From CAZNPH01 sp964574985 (GTDB taxonomy: Bacteria > Bacteroidota > Bacteroidia > Bacteroidales > SM23-62): a DNA stretch of 64,000 bases. The stretch's first letter is position 1; every line of letters starts with the position of its first letter. Where the stretch lies: assembly GCA_964574985.1 (NCBI GenBank), contig CAZNPH010000008.1, positions 62,001 to 126,000 of the forward strand, given 5' to 3'. Made by a program: the position numbers and the translations under genes. Shown one piece after another: positions 18,332 through 28,126 of this stretch. Under the pieces are notes generated by a model that had not been told where the DNA came from, did no database searches, and saw only the letters and a list, made by a program, of their open reading frames with translations.

Positions 18332-20548
18332 TCACAGTCCGGCAAATCCCTTCAGCATATCCCGGAAATCGTGAAAGGACTCAACGAAATACCTGGCCTT
18401 GGTCGTTTTGGTCCCCACCTTGATGGTATATGCTTTTTCCGGCATGGCATCGAAGGTATATTCATCGGTCCAGTCATCCCCCGCCGCCAGGATGAAATCG
18501 TATGCCTTGCTTCCCATTTTCTGCCGGGCAGCCCTTCCTTTGTTGATTCCCGAGTTTTTGATCTCAATGACCTTGTCCCCGTCCATGATTTCAAGATTCA
18601 GGTTGGTGACCAGGGTCTTTAATTCATCTTTCAGTTCCCAGGCCCGGATGACCCCCAGGTCGGGGTCTGCATCCCGGTAATGCCAGACCAGTGAATAATT
18701 CTTTTCTTCAATAAAAGAACGGGGCGTGCGGTCCACGTAAAACTGAAGGGTTTGCCTGATTATATCCATCCATTTTTTATCGATTTTTTCCAGCATGGAC
18801 CAATCCCTGCCCGCATCCTTGGTCCATACGCCATGCTCGGCAATGAAATTGATATTCCACTCATTCCCGAACCATTTCCCGAGGGTTTCCTTGTCCCGTC
18901 CGCTGATGATGGTGATCCGGTTGTTTTCATCCTCCGATAATTTTTTCAGTACGGAATAGAGTTCTTTGTCCGGACTCACTTTCTGGGGATCTTTGTCGAA
19001 CCCAACCAAGGTCCCGTCATAATCGAGGAAAACAGCCCGGTAACTGGCTTTTTTGTAATTTGCATCAATGTTTTTCCTGATCTGGGCAGTCATCTTTCTT
19101 GCCAGTTTGATTTCCTGTAGTTTCTTGACACCTTTCAGGGCATTTAGAAAATCGTTGGCCCATTTATTTTCGTCGTATGTTTTCAACCGGTTCTGAATGA
19201 TCCTGTTCCTGCTGATCTGTTCATCAACGGGCATTTCAAGGGCTTTCAGGATGGCTTCACTGACTTCCTTTATGTTGTTGGGATTGACAATGATCGCTTC
19301 ACTCATCTCTTTTGCTGCCCCGGCCATCTCGCTCAGAATCAGCATACCGGCATGGTCGGTCCGGCTGGCCAGGAACTCTTTTGCAACCAGGTTCATGCCG
19401 TCGCGCAAAGGCGTTATCAAAGCAATATGCGCAGAACTGTACAATTCGATCAGTTCCTTGTCTTCCAGGGTCCGGTAAAAATACCATATGGGCATCCAGT
19501 TGAGCACTCCGTAACGGGAATTGATCCTGCCCACCATTTCATCCATATCTTTCTTGAGTCTCTTGTATTCGGGCACTTCCTCCCGGCTGGGTAGCACACA
19601 AAGGATCAGACTGACCTTTTCGAGGTATTGGGGATGGTTTTTCAGGAAATGCTCATAGGATTCCAGGCGGTTGGAAATCCCTTTGGTATAATCAAGACGG
19701 TCTATGGATAAAATAATCTTTTTGTTCTCGGTCACGATGCTTCTCCCCAGCAAGTCGGTATGAAGAGCTGACTTTTTTGTCAGGTTCTCGTTCTTCAATT
19801 TCCTGGCAGTGGTTGAAAATGCTCTGTAATCGATGCCCAGAGGAAAAAAATCGATCTTGATCACCCTTTTGCCCGTCTGGACCCGGTTGAACACCGTGTC
19901 GAGTCCGAGCAACCGCCTTATACAACTCATAAAATGGCGTTCATAATCAAAGGTGTGGAAACCGATCAGATCGGCTCCCAGCATTCCCAGCAATATATCC
20001 CTTCTCCATGGAAGAAGTCTGAGTATTTCATAGGAAGGGAAAGGAATGTGCATGAAGAAACCAATGGAAGTATCGGGATGTTTTTCCCGGATCATCCGGG
20101 GAAGCAGCATTAAATGATAATCATGGACCCACACCTGGTCGCCTTTCCGGAGCAACTTCCCTATTTCCGCTGCAAACTGGCGGTTCACCTCAACATATGC
20201 CTGCCATTCCGAATCCCTGTAGGAAGTGTTCTGGGTGAAATAGTGAAACAACGGCCATAGTGTATTGAAGCAGAAACCTTCATGAAATTGCCTGAACAAT
20301 TTTTGTTTCAGGTATATGGGGAGGCAATTCTTTTTATGGAACTTTTCCTGAAGCATATCCCTTTCATGCCGTCCGACCTGTTTCCTGGTCACCCCCGGTG
20401 AACCGATCCGGAGGGTCTCCAGGTCCCTGTCATATGATTTGCGGCCCGGGGTAAATCCACCGACCTTTCTGGTCAGTACGTACTTGTTTTTCCGCACCTG
20501 TTTGATCAGAAACGGCAATTCGTGGGATACAATGATTAAGCGCCTCAT
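18332..20548 (-). CDS. OtsA-OtsB fusion: trehalose-6-phosphate synthase/phosphatase (acceptor loop altered)
   Basis: A 738-residue cytoplasmic fusion of a GT20 synthase (about residues 1-485) and a HAD phosphatase (about 500-735). The synthase keeps VHDYHLMLLP, SIDRLDYTKGI, LPSREEVPEY and PLRDGMNLVAKE, which bind the nucleotide sugar and part of the acceptor. The N-terminal loop, normally SNR-LP, is SHELP, and the usual GWxG reads GSPG. In E. coli OtsA the loop arginine and that tryptophan contact glucose-6-phosphate. The phosphatase has FLDYDGTL, ISGRDKETLG, KGRAARQ and AGDDWTDEYTF, all apparently intact. The likely product is trehalose, but another acceptor is possible. The gene is divergent from the HAD-GH65 gene. 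Confidence 0.88.
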   Translation of the reverse strand: MRRLIIVSHELPFLIKQVRKNKYVLTRKVGGFTPGRKSYDRDLETLRIGSPGVTRKQVGRHERDMLQEKFHKKNCLPIYLKQKLFRQFHEGFCFNTLWPLFHYFTQNTSYRDSEWQAYVEVNRQFAAEIGKLLRKGDQVWVHDYHLMLLPRMIREKHPDTSIGFFMHIPFPSYEILRLLPWRRDILLGMLGADLIGFHTFDYERHFMSCIRRLLGLDTVFNRVQTGKRVIKIDFFPLGIDYRAFSTTARKLKNENLTKKSALHTDLLGRSIVTENKKIILSIDRLDYTKGISNRLESYEHFLKNHPQYLEKVSLILCVLPSREEVPEYKRLKKDMDEMVGRINSRYGVLNWMPIWYFYRTLEDKELIELYSSAHIALITPLRDGMNLVAKEFLASRTDHAGMLILSEMAGAAKEMSEAIIVNPNNIKEVSEAILKALEMPVDEQISRNRIIQNRLKTYDENKWANDFLNALKGVKKLQEIKLARKMTAQIRKNIDANYKKASYRAVFLDYDGTLVGFDKDPQKVSPDKELYSVLKKLSEDENNRITIISGRDKETLGKWFGNEWNINFIAEHGVWTKDAGRDWSMLEKIDKKWMDIIRQTLQFYVDRTPRSFIEEKNYSLVWHYRDADPDLGVIRAWELKDELKTLVTNLNLEIMDGDKVIEIKNSGINKGRAARQKMGSKAYDFILAAGDDWTDEYTFDAMPEKAYTIKVGTKTTKARYFVESFHDFRDMLKGFAGL

Positions 20549-20729
20549 TTTGCTGAATGTTTAAAGAAGCCAAATACCGGGAGTACCGGGGACTTGCATA
20601 TGGTTAAGAATATTGATCAAATTTCTTAAATATATTACCAATATTGTTGCATATCTCAAAATAATAATTCCTATTTTTACCGGAATTTATTAATCTATTG
20701 ATTGTCAACACAGTTCATTCTTTCAGAAT

Positions 20730-23108
20730 ATGGCCTCAACTGCATTTCAGGCCGTCGTTTTTGATCTGGACGGCGTGATTACCCAGACCGCTTTGGTACA
20801 TTCCGCTGCATGGAAAGAAATGTTCGATCAGTTCCTGCGTGAAAGGTCCGGAAAAACCGGTGAGGAATTCAGGGAATTCAGCCATGAAAAGGATTACCTT
20901 CCGTATGTTGATGGGAAACCAAGGTATGAAGGAGTGAAATCATTCCTGGAATCCCGGGGTATCGAACTGCCCTGGGGAGACCCGGAAGATGACCCGGAAA
21001 AGGAAACGGTATGCGGACTCGGTAACAGGAAGAACCGGTTTTTCAATGAAGTCCTTCAACGGGACGGGGTCAGGATATACGATTCAACCATTGAACTGAT
21101 CCATGAATTGCGGAACAGCGGCATCAGGGTTGGGGTGGCCAGTTCCAGCAGGAACTGCAAATCCGTGCTGGAAAAGGCAGGCATTCCCGGTCTTTTTGAT
21201 ACACGGGTGGACGGAATTGTCTCCGGTGAACTGAATCTCAACGGCAAACCCGAGCCTGACATTTTTCTGCAATCCTGTGAAAATATGAATGCGGATCCTT
21301 ACCGTTCAGTGGTGGTGGAAGATGCGGTAAGTGGTGTTCAGTCGGGCAGGAAAGGGAATTTCGGATTTGTACTGGGCGTGGCAAGGGATACCGCCCCCGA
21401 AGAATTGCTTGCAAACGGCGCAGACCGGGTGGTCAGGGGACTGGCAGAACTGGGCGGAATGGCAGGCATCGAACAATGGTTCCGGGAAGGCCTTGCCAGG
21501 GACAACTGGAATCTGACCGTTCACGGATATTACCCGGAGCAGGAAAAAGAAAGGGAATCATTGCTTACCGTGGGAAATGGCTATTTCGCCTCCCGGGGGG
21601 CCATGGAAGAAACGGCAACCAACTGGCTTTTTTTCAGGTTCGGAATCCGGGAAGGAGAATGGCTCACAGCAGACAACTGCGAAACCATCCGTTTGCAGCG
21701 GAAATTGAATTTCAACACGGGTTGGCTGAGCAGGGAAATGGTCATCCGTGATCCGGAGGGCAGGGAAACCCTGATAGAATCGGGCTGTTTCGTAAGCATG
21801 CACGACCCCCATCTGGCCGGACAGGAATACGGGATCACACCCCTCAATTATGATGATGAAATCCGTATGATCATATCCCTTGACGGAAAGTTGATATTTG
21901 ACGTTACCACGGCAGAGCCCGGAAGTTCAGGCGGTATCCTTCATGTCCATGCACAGGACAGGGAACCGGAAACCGGGATGGCCATGGCTTGCAAACTGAC
22001 GGTTGCATCCGGATGGCAGGGGAAGGATTTTGTTCCGGAGATCAGGGCAGATGAAACCCGTGTGCATGCAGGCATCCGTTTCAGGGCCGGAAAGGGAAAG
22101 AAAGTAGTTTTTCACAAACTGCTTGCCATGTACGTTTCCGGAAAGCAGGACAGGCCCCTGCAATCTGCCCTGAACAAGGCAAAACAATCCACAGATTTCG
22201 AACTTTTGCGGGAACAGAGTGCAGGTGCATGGAAGGCCGTCTGGGAAGAGACGGATATCGGGCTGGAGGGAGACCGGCGTGCTCAAAAACGCATCCGTAT
22301 GAACATTTACCATTTGCTGACCAGGGCTTCCCGGCACAGCATCAGACCCGGGAAAGAGATCCCTGCCAGCGGGTGGCTTATGCTTCCTTTCCTGAACTTC
22401 CATCTTCCTGAAGTCAACCGGTCGGCACTCACCTTTCTTCACCGGCATCAGGATACCTTCCTGGAAGATGATCACCGCATGCCCCTGACTCACATCTCCG
22501 TGGCCATCGCGTTCAACGTTTGGCTTTATTTCCTTGTCACCGGGGACAAAGGCTTTCTGGAAGAAACCGGAGCGGGGATATTTCTGGAGATATGCCGTTT
22601 CTGGTCAGCCCGCTCCGTTTATAATCCGGACACCGGAACATATGAGATCACAGGAACCAGTAAACCGGATGCAATAAACACCGTACTGTGGTTGCTGAAG
22701 AAAGCGGAAGATATTTTTTCCCTGGTTGAAAAAACAGATATTGACCAAAGGGAAAGGGCCCGCTGGACGGACATCATCCAAAAAACGGAGCCGGAGATAC
22801 CTGATGAAGAAATGATGGGCCGGTTGGTGAAAGGAACCATATTGGAGGTATACTTCACAGATGCCGGGATCAGTATTCACCGGGGTGAGCTGGAAATCTC
22901 CCCTGAACTTCCCGTTCAACGGGAAAAGCTGAATTTCAGCTTTTATTTCAGGGAACACCGGTACATTCTGGAGATTGCCCGTTCCATGGTCCGCCTGATG
23001 ATCCGGTCAAAGGATAAAAACCCCGTACCCGTCCGGATCCGGGGAAAGAAACATTTCATTCAGCCTGGTGAATGGACAAACTGTATTATCAAATCAACTC
23101 AAAATTAA
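20730..23108 (+). CDS. HAD phosphatase/mutase fused to a GH65 domain that lacks its catalytic core
   Basis: A 792-residue fusion. Residues 1-250 are a complete beta-phosphoglucomutase-like HAD domain: FDLDGVI (D12, D14), ASSSR, GKPEPD and VVEDAVSG. From about 258 comes a GH65 N-terminal beta-sandwich (WNLTVHGYYPEQEKERESLL, VGNGYFASRG). The GH65 helical barrel is reduced. The substrate motif around GHxFWDxE is missing near 546-551, GPDEYH with the catalytic glutamate is missing near 640-650, and the phosphate-site segment is missing near 683-697. The flanking framework and the C-terminal sheet remain. Normal relatives are roughly 1,000 residues. I infer an active HAD enzyme with a non-catalytic GH65 scaffold. 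A kinase gene follows 6 nt downstream. Confidence 0.85.
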   Translation: MASTAFQAVVFDLDGVITQTALVHSAAWKEMFDQFLRERSGKTGEEFREFSHEKDYLPYVDGKPRYEGVKSFLESRGIELPWGDPEDDPEKETVCGLGNRKNRFFNEVLQRDGVRIYDSTIELIHELRNSGIRVGVASSSRNCKSVLEKAGIPGLFDTRVDGIVSGELNLNGKPEPDIFLQSCENMNADPYRSVVVEDAVSGVQSGRKGNFGFVLGVARDTAPEELLANGADRVVRGLAELGGMAGIEQWFREGLARDNWNLTVHGYYPEQEKERESLLTVGNGYFASRGAMEETATNWLFFRFGIREGEWLTADNCETIRLQRKLNFNTGWLSREMVIRDPEGRETLIESGCFVSMHDPHLAGQEYGITPLNYDDEIRMIISLDGKLIFDVTTAEPGSSGGILHVHAQDREPETGMAMACKLTVASGWQGKDFVPEIRADETRVHAGIRFRAGKGKKVVFHKLLAMYVSGKQDRPLQSALNKAKQSTDFELLREQSAGAWKAVWEETDIGLEGDRRAQKRIRMNIYHLLTRASRHSIRPGKEIPASGWLMLPFLNFHLPEVNRSALTFLHRHQDTFLEDDHRMPLTHISVAIAFNVWLYFLVTGDKGFLEETGAGIFLEICRFWSARSVYNPDTGTYEITGTSKPDAINTVLWLLKKAEDIFSLVEKTDIDQRERARWTDIIQKTEPEIPDEEMMGRLVKGTILEVYFTDAGISIHRGELEISPELPVQREKLNFSFYFREHRYILEIARSMVRLMIRSKDKNPVPVRIRGKKHFIQPGEWTNCIIKSTQN

Positions 23109-23114
23109 GGGGTT

Positions 23115-23774
23115 ATGCTGGGAGATATTTTACTGATCAAGGATATCCATAAGGAAGCTGCCCGCGATATCATGAAATTCATTGCTGCCGAACAGGCAAA
23201 AAAACCGCGGAATTACAAATTCACCGTGGCCATTTCCGGAGAGTCCGGAGCGGGTAAATCCGAACTGTCCCATTCGCTGGCCAAATTGCTCAAGGAAAAA
23301 CGGATCCGGGTCAAGGTACTGCATGCCGACAATTACTACAAGGTGCCGCCTCTGCTGAGAAGTGAATGGAGGAAGATGCACGGACTCGATTCGATCGGGA
23401 TCAATGAATATGACTGGAACCTTATCCAGAAAAACATACAGGATTTTCAGGAGGACAGGGAATCCTTGATGCCCTGTATCGATATCATCGCCGAACAGGT
23501 GGACAAGCTGATCACGGATTTTCACAAGATCGATCTGCTGGTCATCGACGGCCTGTATGCCATCCGGGCAGAACATATCGATCTGCGGGTTTTCATCGAA
23601 CTCACCTATCATGAAACCAAAATGAACCAGATCATCCGGGGCAAGGAACCCATGGATGAATTCAGGCACCAGGTACTTGAACGCGAGCACCGCAATGTCC
23701 AGTCACTCCGTCCTTTGGCAGACCTGCTGGTGAACAAGAATTATGATGTTGTCCCCGCCCGTTCCGGGATGTGA
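23115..23774 (+). CDS. Uridine kinase/phosphoribulokinase-like P-loop kinase
   Basis: A 219-residue cytoplasmic kinase. The Walker A loop is SGESGAGKS (about residues 41-49), followed by HADNYYKVPP, the region where uridine kinases have a substrate-binding aspartate. LLVIDGLYAI is the Walker B-like strand, and REHRNVQSLRPLADLLV closes the fold. The substrate cannot be read from the sequence. Because the gene follows the HAD-GH65 fusion after 6 nt, with a good ribosome site (AAGGGG), a sugar or sugar-phosphate substrate is a reasonable inference. Confidence 0.8.
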   Translation: MLGDILLIKDIHKEAARDIMKFIAAEQAKKPRNYKFTVAISGESGAGKSELSHSLAKLLKEKRIRVKVLHADNYYKVPPLLRSEWRKMHGLDSIGINEYDWNLIQKNIQDFQEDRESLMPCIDIIAEQVDKLITDFHKIDLLVIDGLYAIRAEHIDLRVFIELTYHETKMNQIIRGKEPMDEFRHQVLEREHRNVQSLRPLADLLVNKNYDVVPARSGM

Positions 23775-23805
23775 TATTCATTACGGATGAACCACCGGTC
23801 CTTGT

Positions 23806-25167
23806 TCAATAAAGGAAGTCCATTCCGATATACAATCCGTTCGATCCGTCACGGGGATCAGCGGCAAGGCCGTAATCAACGGCTACAATGAAATTTTCGT
23901 TCAGTGCCAGGTGAACCCCGGCCCCGTACGCGGGATGAAAACTTTCCCTGTCCTTGTCGATCCAGAAAAGCTGATCGGGGGGAATGCCGGAACGGTCGAG
24001 CCGGTATTTTCCGGTAACCAAGCCTCCGTCAAGGAATCCGCTCAGTGCAACGTAAAAATTTTGTTTGAGCAGCCGTGTCCTGAGGACTTTCCATCTGAGT
24101 TCTGCATTGCCAAAAACATAACTTTCCCCGGCCACCCGGTTCCTTAGCACACCCCGGATGGTCTTACCCCCTCCGAGTCCGTCCCGGGTGTAGTTGGGCG
24201 GACTGTTGAAAACGAATGGCAGCATGTAGAAAGGCATTTTACCTGAGATCTTTCCCTGGTAACTGATCCTCAGGGCAAAATTCATGGTTTCGGGGATCAG
24301 GGTGAAATACTGCCGGTGGGTCAGAACCAGCCTCGTGTAGGATTCATCCCTGCCGGCGAGAAAGGCAGGGGCATGGATCAGTTGAATCACGGTCCACATA
24401 CCATTCATGGGATTGGGTTCGTTGTCTCTGGTGTCATAGACCATGCCAAGCTTCAGCAGGGTGAGGTCTCCGCCCTTGTATTCATCCTGCGGAATGAGCC
24501 CCCACCGGCGGTACATACCGTAGAGCCCCCCTCCGGTATAAGGCAATTTGTCTTCTTCCGGTTTGCCTTCGTTCAGATCCGGGGTGTTCACCGTGTCGAT
24601 CCCGATGCTGTTGAATGATACCCCGGTGAACCAACGGAGGTCCGGCCGGCCGAACAGGCTGCCCTGTAGTTCGGCCCGGATCCTTCCGAGTTTTCTCTCC
24701 TGCCGGTAAAACATCCTGGATTTATATCCGGCTGCCCCGGTTTTTTCATAATCAGGATTATAATAGCTGTTGTATCCGTTAAACCCATAAAAATCAAGTG
24801 CTTTGTCGGTAATCAGACTCGCCTCGGCTGAAAGTCTGACACCGGGTATGAGTTTGTCGGAATCGTACATGAACTGGTTGATCCCGTTCCCCTTTGTGGT
24901 CCTGGACCATTCCAGGTATATGGAATGATCATATTTCGGGTATGATGACCCGTCACCGAAATCATAGAGGTTTACCACCGCCCCGTATTTGAATCCCACA
25001 TCCGAATCGTAAGCAACCGCGGGGAGCGCACCGAAAGTCCATCCGGTTTTCACATCTTCCGGGGGCGAAACAGGTTTTTCCCTGTCTCCCTGTGCCAGGC
25101 CGCTTTGTATGATCATCGCGGGCAATGCCCAGCCAAGCCAGCAAATGATCGGGTTTCTCCTATTCAT
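23806..25167 (-). CDS. Omp85/BamA-like outer-membrane beta-barrel protein without visible POTRA domains
   Basis: An outer-membrane protein of about 453 residues with a signal peptide ending near SGLAQG. Almost the whole mature length is a predicted 16-stranded barrel of the surface-antigen D15 type. The diagnostic loop resembling VRG(F/Y) reads GGGKTIRGVLRNRVAG (about residues 325-340). It ends in a short aromatic strand, GLYIGMDFLY. POTRA domains are absent, as in the DUF5982 group. The role, perhaps transport or lipid handling, is unknown. ATG at 25167 is chosen over a TTG at 25185. Confidence 0.8.
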   Translation of the reverse strand: MNRRNPIICWLGWALPAMIIQSGLAQGDREKPVSPPEDVKTGWTFGALPAVAYDSDVGFKYGAVVNLYDFGDGSSYPKYDHSIYLEWSRTTKGNGINQFMYDSDKLIPGVRLSAEASLITDKALDFYGFNGYNSYYNPDYEKTGAAGYKSRMFYRQERKLGRIRAELQGSLFGRPDLRWFTGVSFNSIGIDTVNTPDLNEGKPEEDKLPYTGGGLYGMYRRWGLIPQDEYKGGDLTLLKLGMVYDTRDNEPNPMNGMWTVIQLIHAPAFLAGRDESYTRLVLTHRQYFTLIPETMNFALRISYQGKISGKMPFYMLPFVFNSPPNYTRDGLGGGKTIRGVLRNRVAGESYVFGNAELRWKVLRTRLLKQNFYVALSGFLDGGLVTGKYRLDRSGIPPDQLFWIDKDRESFHPAYGAGVHLALNENFIVAVDYGLAADPRDGSNGLYIGMDFLY

Positions 25168-25251
25168 CTCCGGGATTTTGTCCAAGATATAAAAATTCTA
25201 TTGATTTATTTTATAATTTCATTCCCTGCAAACGGCACCAACCGCGGACCT

Positions 25252-27660
25252 ATGGGGACAATCAAAAAAATCCTGATCTATCTGCTGATTCTGCTGGTGC
25301 TGGCGGTAGCGGCCACACTGGTAATGGTGAACAGGATTTCCCGAAGGGCATTGCCCGACTACGATGAAAACATTGAGATAGACGGACTGCAGGCTGAAGT
25401 GGAAGTGATCCGGGACCAATGGGCCATTCCGCATGTATATGCAAAAAACGAACATGACCTGTTCGTGTCGGCCGGTTACCTGATGGCCCAGGACCGCCTG
25501 TGGCAAATGGACCTGATCAGGAGGGTCACCACCGGAAGGCTGTCCGAAATTTTCGGAAAGGACTACGCGGAAGCGGATATGCTGTTCAGGTCCCTGAGAA
25601 TGCAGGAGAAATCCCGAAGGATCCTTGAAAATGCTTCCCCGGAAATGGTAGATATACTGGAAGCCTTTGCTTATGGAATCAATCAGTATATCGGGGATCA
25701 TGAAAATCAACTGCCCTTTGAATTCTTTGTTCTGGGATACCGTCCTGACCCGTGGGAACCTGTCCATTCTGTAAACATCATCGGATATATGGTCTGGAGC
25801 CTTTCATCGTCATGGATCAATGAAGTGAACCTTTTTAAAATCACCCGAAAAGCCGGACTTGACAAGGCCCTGGAGCTGCTTCCTGACCTTGCATCCCATG
25901 AACCCGTTATGACCGGGGCAGAAGCCCCCGGATATACTGAAGGCTTGTCCAGACACCTGACCGAACCGGTGGCCATGGTATACGAACTTGGTTTGCGGAT
26001 ATTCTCCGGAAGCAACAACTGGGCCGTTTCGGGAGAGCGCACACAGTCCGGTAAACCCATATTGGCCAATGACATGCATCTGGGAATTGATGATGCACCA
26101 GGCATATGGTACCAGATCCATGAAGTGGTTCCCGGCAAATTGAATGTCAGCGGGGTTGCCCTTCCCGGAACCCCCTTCATCGTATGCGGACACAACGAGC
26201 ACATTGCCTGGGGAATGACCAATGTCATGCTTGATGATATCGATTTTTACATTGAAACCGTCAATCCCGGAGATACGAGTCAGTATATGGTTGACGGAAC
26301 ATGGTGCGACATGACCCTTGTACATGAAAAGATACACACCAGGGAAGGGGACACCCTCCGCAGGATCAACCGGTTTACTCACCGGGGACCGGTTGTTTCC
26401 GGTTTCAGGGACATCCCGGACAGGATCGTGTCCATGCGGTGGACAGGAAATGAACACAGCAATGAGATCCGGTCCGTTTACCTGCTGAACCGTGCCCGCA
26501 ACTGGCAGGATTTCCTGGATGCCGTGCGTACCTTTACCTCAGGGGCCCAGAACATCGTTTACGCGGATGTGGAGGGCAACATAGGGCTCAGGACCTGTGC
26601 CTGCATACCTTTGAGACCCGGGAACCGTGCATTTTTTGCACCCGGGGACACCAGTCTGTACGACTGGACAGGAATGGTTCCCTTCAGCGAGATGCCGTGT
26701 GTTTATAATCCTGAAGAGGGATTTGTATCGTCTGCAAACAACAGGACCGCCGGTCCGGAATATCCGCATTACATCAGTTCCTGGTTCGACCTGCCCAACC
26801 GTATGGAAAGGATCCGTGAACTGATCGGGGAGGACCGATCCTTTACCCTGGAGGATATGCAAAACATACAAACCGATCAGAAATCCAAATGGGCAGAGAA
26901 GCTGGTCCCTGTTTTTACCATTGAACTGAACCGCGGGAAGCCATCCGGTATTTACCGGGATGCATTGGGCATACTCGAAAAATGGGATTTCGTTTATTCT
27001 CCGGAAAGTGCCGCCGCCCTGATTTTTGAAAGAACCTATCTGCACCTGGCTGAAAACATCACCATGGATGAACTGGGACCGGACCTGTATAAGGAATTCA
27101 TATCACAGGATCTGATGTTTTCCTACCTGATGGACAGGATCCGCCGGCAGGGAGATTCGGAATGGTGCGATGACGTCAATACCCGGGAGATCAGGGAAAC
27201 ATTCGGGGATATGCTCAGGAAATCATTTCATGAAGCGATAGACCGGATCAGTCAAACCGCCGGAGAGGATATCAGGAAATGGAAGTGGGGGGATTTTCAC
27301 CAGTTGACATTGCGTCATGCATTGTCGAATGTGAATATTCTGGACCGGGCATTCAGGCTTTCGAGGGGATCATGGCCGGTGGGAGGGAGTTATCATACCG
27401 TCTGCCCTTTTTCATATTCCTTCAATGATCCATTTTCGGCCAATCACGGGGCTTCACAGCGGCATTTGTATTCAACGGACAACTGGGACCGGTCCCTGAC
27501 GGTGATTCCCACCGGTATTTCAGGAATCCCCGCAAGCAATCACTTCTGTGACCAATCCGCCACCTACATACTGAAAAAATATCATAAAGCTCCTTTTTCA
27601 AGGGAAAGCGTAACCTCCCGGTCCAAATACAGAATGTTTTTTATTCCCGCTGAACGATAA
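25252..27660 (+). CDS. Penicillin acylase family (S45) N-terminal nucleophile hydrolase
   Basis: An 802-residue precursor of the Ntn-hydrolase S45 family. An N-terminal membrane helix (ILIYLLILLVLAVAATLVMV) anchors it to the inner membrane facing the periplasm. The alpha-chain part has IRDQWAIPHVYA and AGYLMAQDRLWQMDLIRR. Autoprocessing is expected before the nucleophile in FSGSNNWAVSG (Ser about 254). Beta-chain blocks include NDMHLGIDDAPGIWYQIH and GMTNVMLDDIDFY. Members cleave amides such as acyl-homoserine lactones or N-acyl amino acids; the substrate here is unknown. The start at 25252 is preferred because it begins the membrane helix. Confidence 0.9.
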   Translation: MGTIKKILIYLLILLVLAVAATLVMVNRISRRALPDYDENIEIDGLQAEVEVIRDQWAIPHVYAKNEHDLFVSAGYLMAQDRLWQMDLIRRVTTGRLSEIFGKDYAEADMLFRSLRMQEKSRRILENASPEMVDILEAFAYGINQYIGDHENQLPFEFFVLGYRPDPWEPVHSVNIIGYMVWSLSSSWINEVNLFKITRKAGLDKALELLPDLASHEPVMTGAEAPGYTEGLSRHLTEPVAMVYELGLRIFSGSNNWAVSGERTQSGKPILANDMHLGIDDAPGIWYQIHEVVPGKLNVSGVALPGTPFIVCGHNEHIAWGMTNVMLDDIDFYIETVNPGDTSQYMVDGTWCDMTLVHEKIHTREGDTLRRINRFTHRGPVVSGFRDIPDRIVSMRWTGNEHSNEIRSVYLLNRARNWQDFLDAVRTFTSGAQNIVYADVEGNIGLRTCACIPLRPGNRAFFAPGDTSLYDWTGMVPFSEMPCVYNPEEGFVSSANNRTAGPEYPHYISSWFDLPNRMERIRELIGEDRSFTLEDMQNIQTDQKSKWAEKLVPVFTIELNRGKPSGIYRDALGILEKWDFVYSPESAAALIFERTYLHLAENITMDELGPDLYKEFISQDLMFSYLMDRIRRQGDSEWCDDVNTREIRETFGDMLRKSFHEAIDRISQTAGEDIRKWKWGDFHQLTLRHALSNVNILDRAFRLSRGSWPVGGSYHTVCPFSYSFNDPFSANHGASQRHLYSTDNWDRSLTVIPTGISGIPASNHFCDQSATYILKKYHKAPFSRESVTSRSKYRMFFIPAER

Positions 27661-27686
27661 CCACGGAAGCCAGGTGAAATGGTTGT

Positions 27687-28082
27687 TCAGCCGATCCAGT
27701 TGCCGATGGTATGCAGCAGGTCGGAAGTGTTGATGGGTTTGGATATGAATGCATCACAACCGGCCTGGATACATTTGTTCCTGTCTTCATCCAGGACATA
27801 AGCCGTTTGCGCAAAAACCGGCAGGGACGGACGCATTTTTTTGATTTTCCGGGTGGCTGCATAACCATCCATTTCAGGCACCTGCATATCCATCAGCACC
27901 AGATCGATATTCCCGTCGTTGCGGCAGATATCAACAGCTTCTTTGCCACTGGCCGTCAGTAAAACATCTGCATGCACCTTTTCAAGTATCTTGGCAAGAA
28001 AAATGGCACTGGCCCGGTCATCCTCGACCACGAGGATCTTTTTGCCGGTCCAGTCGATCCGGTTCATAAGTTCCTGGTTCAT
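27687..28082 (-). CDS. Single-domain CheY-like response regulator
   Basis: A stand-alone receiver domain of about 131 residues. Phosphorylation-site residues are present: the acidic pair in ILVVEDDRAS, the phosphoacceptor Asp in LVLMDMQVPEMDGY, the switch Thr in FAQTAY and the Lys in ISKPI. There is no output domain. Receivers of this sort usually relay phosphate from a hybrid histidine kinase. None is adjacent, so the partner is unknown. ATG at 28082 is chosen over a TTG at 28130 that overlaps the upstream stop codon. Confidence 0.9.
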   Translation of the reverse strand: MNQELMNRIDWTGKKILVVEDDRASAIFLAKILEKVHADVLLTASGKEAVDICRNDGNIDLVLMDMQVPEMDGYAATRKIKKMRPSLPVFAQTAYVLDEDRNKCIQAGCDAFISKPINTSDLLHTIGNWIG

Positions 28083-28126
28083 ATCTGTCTGTAAATAATC
28101 AAAAATCACCAAGTACGAAACCGAGG

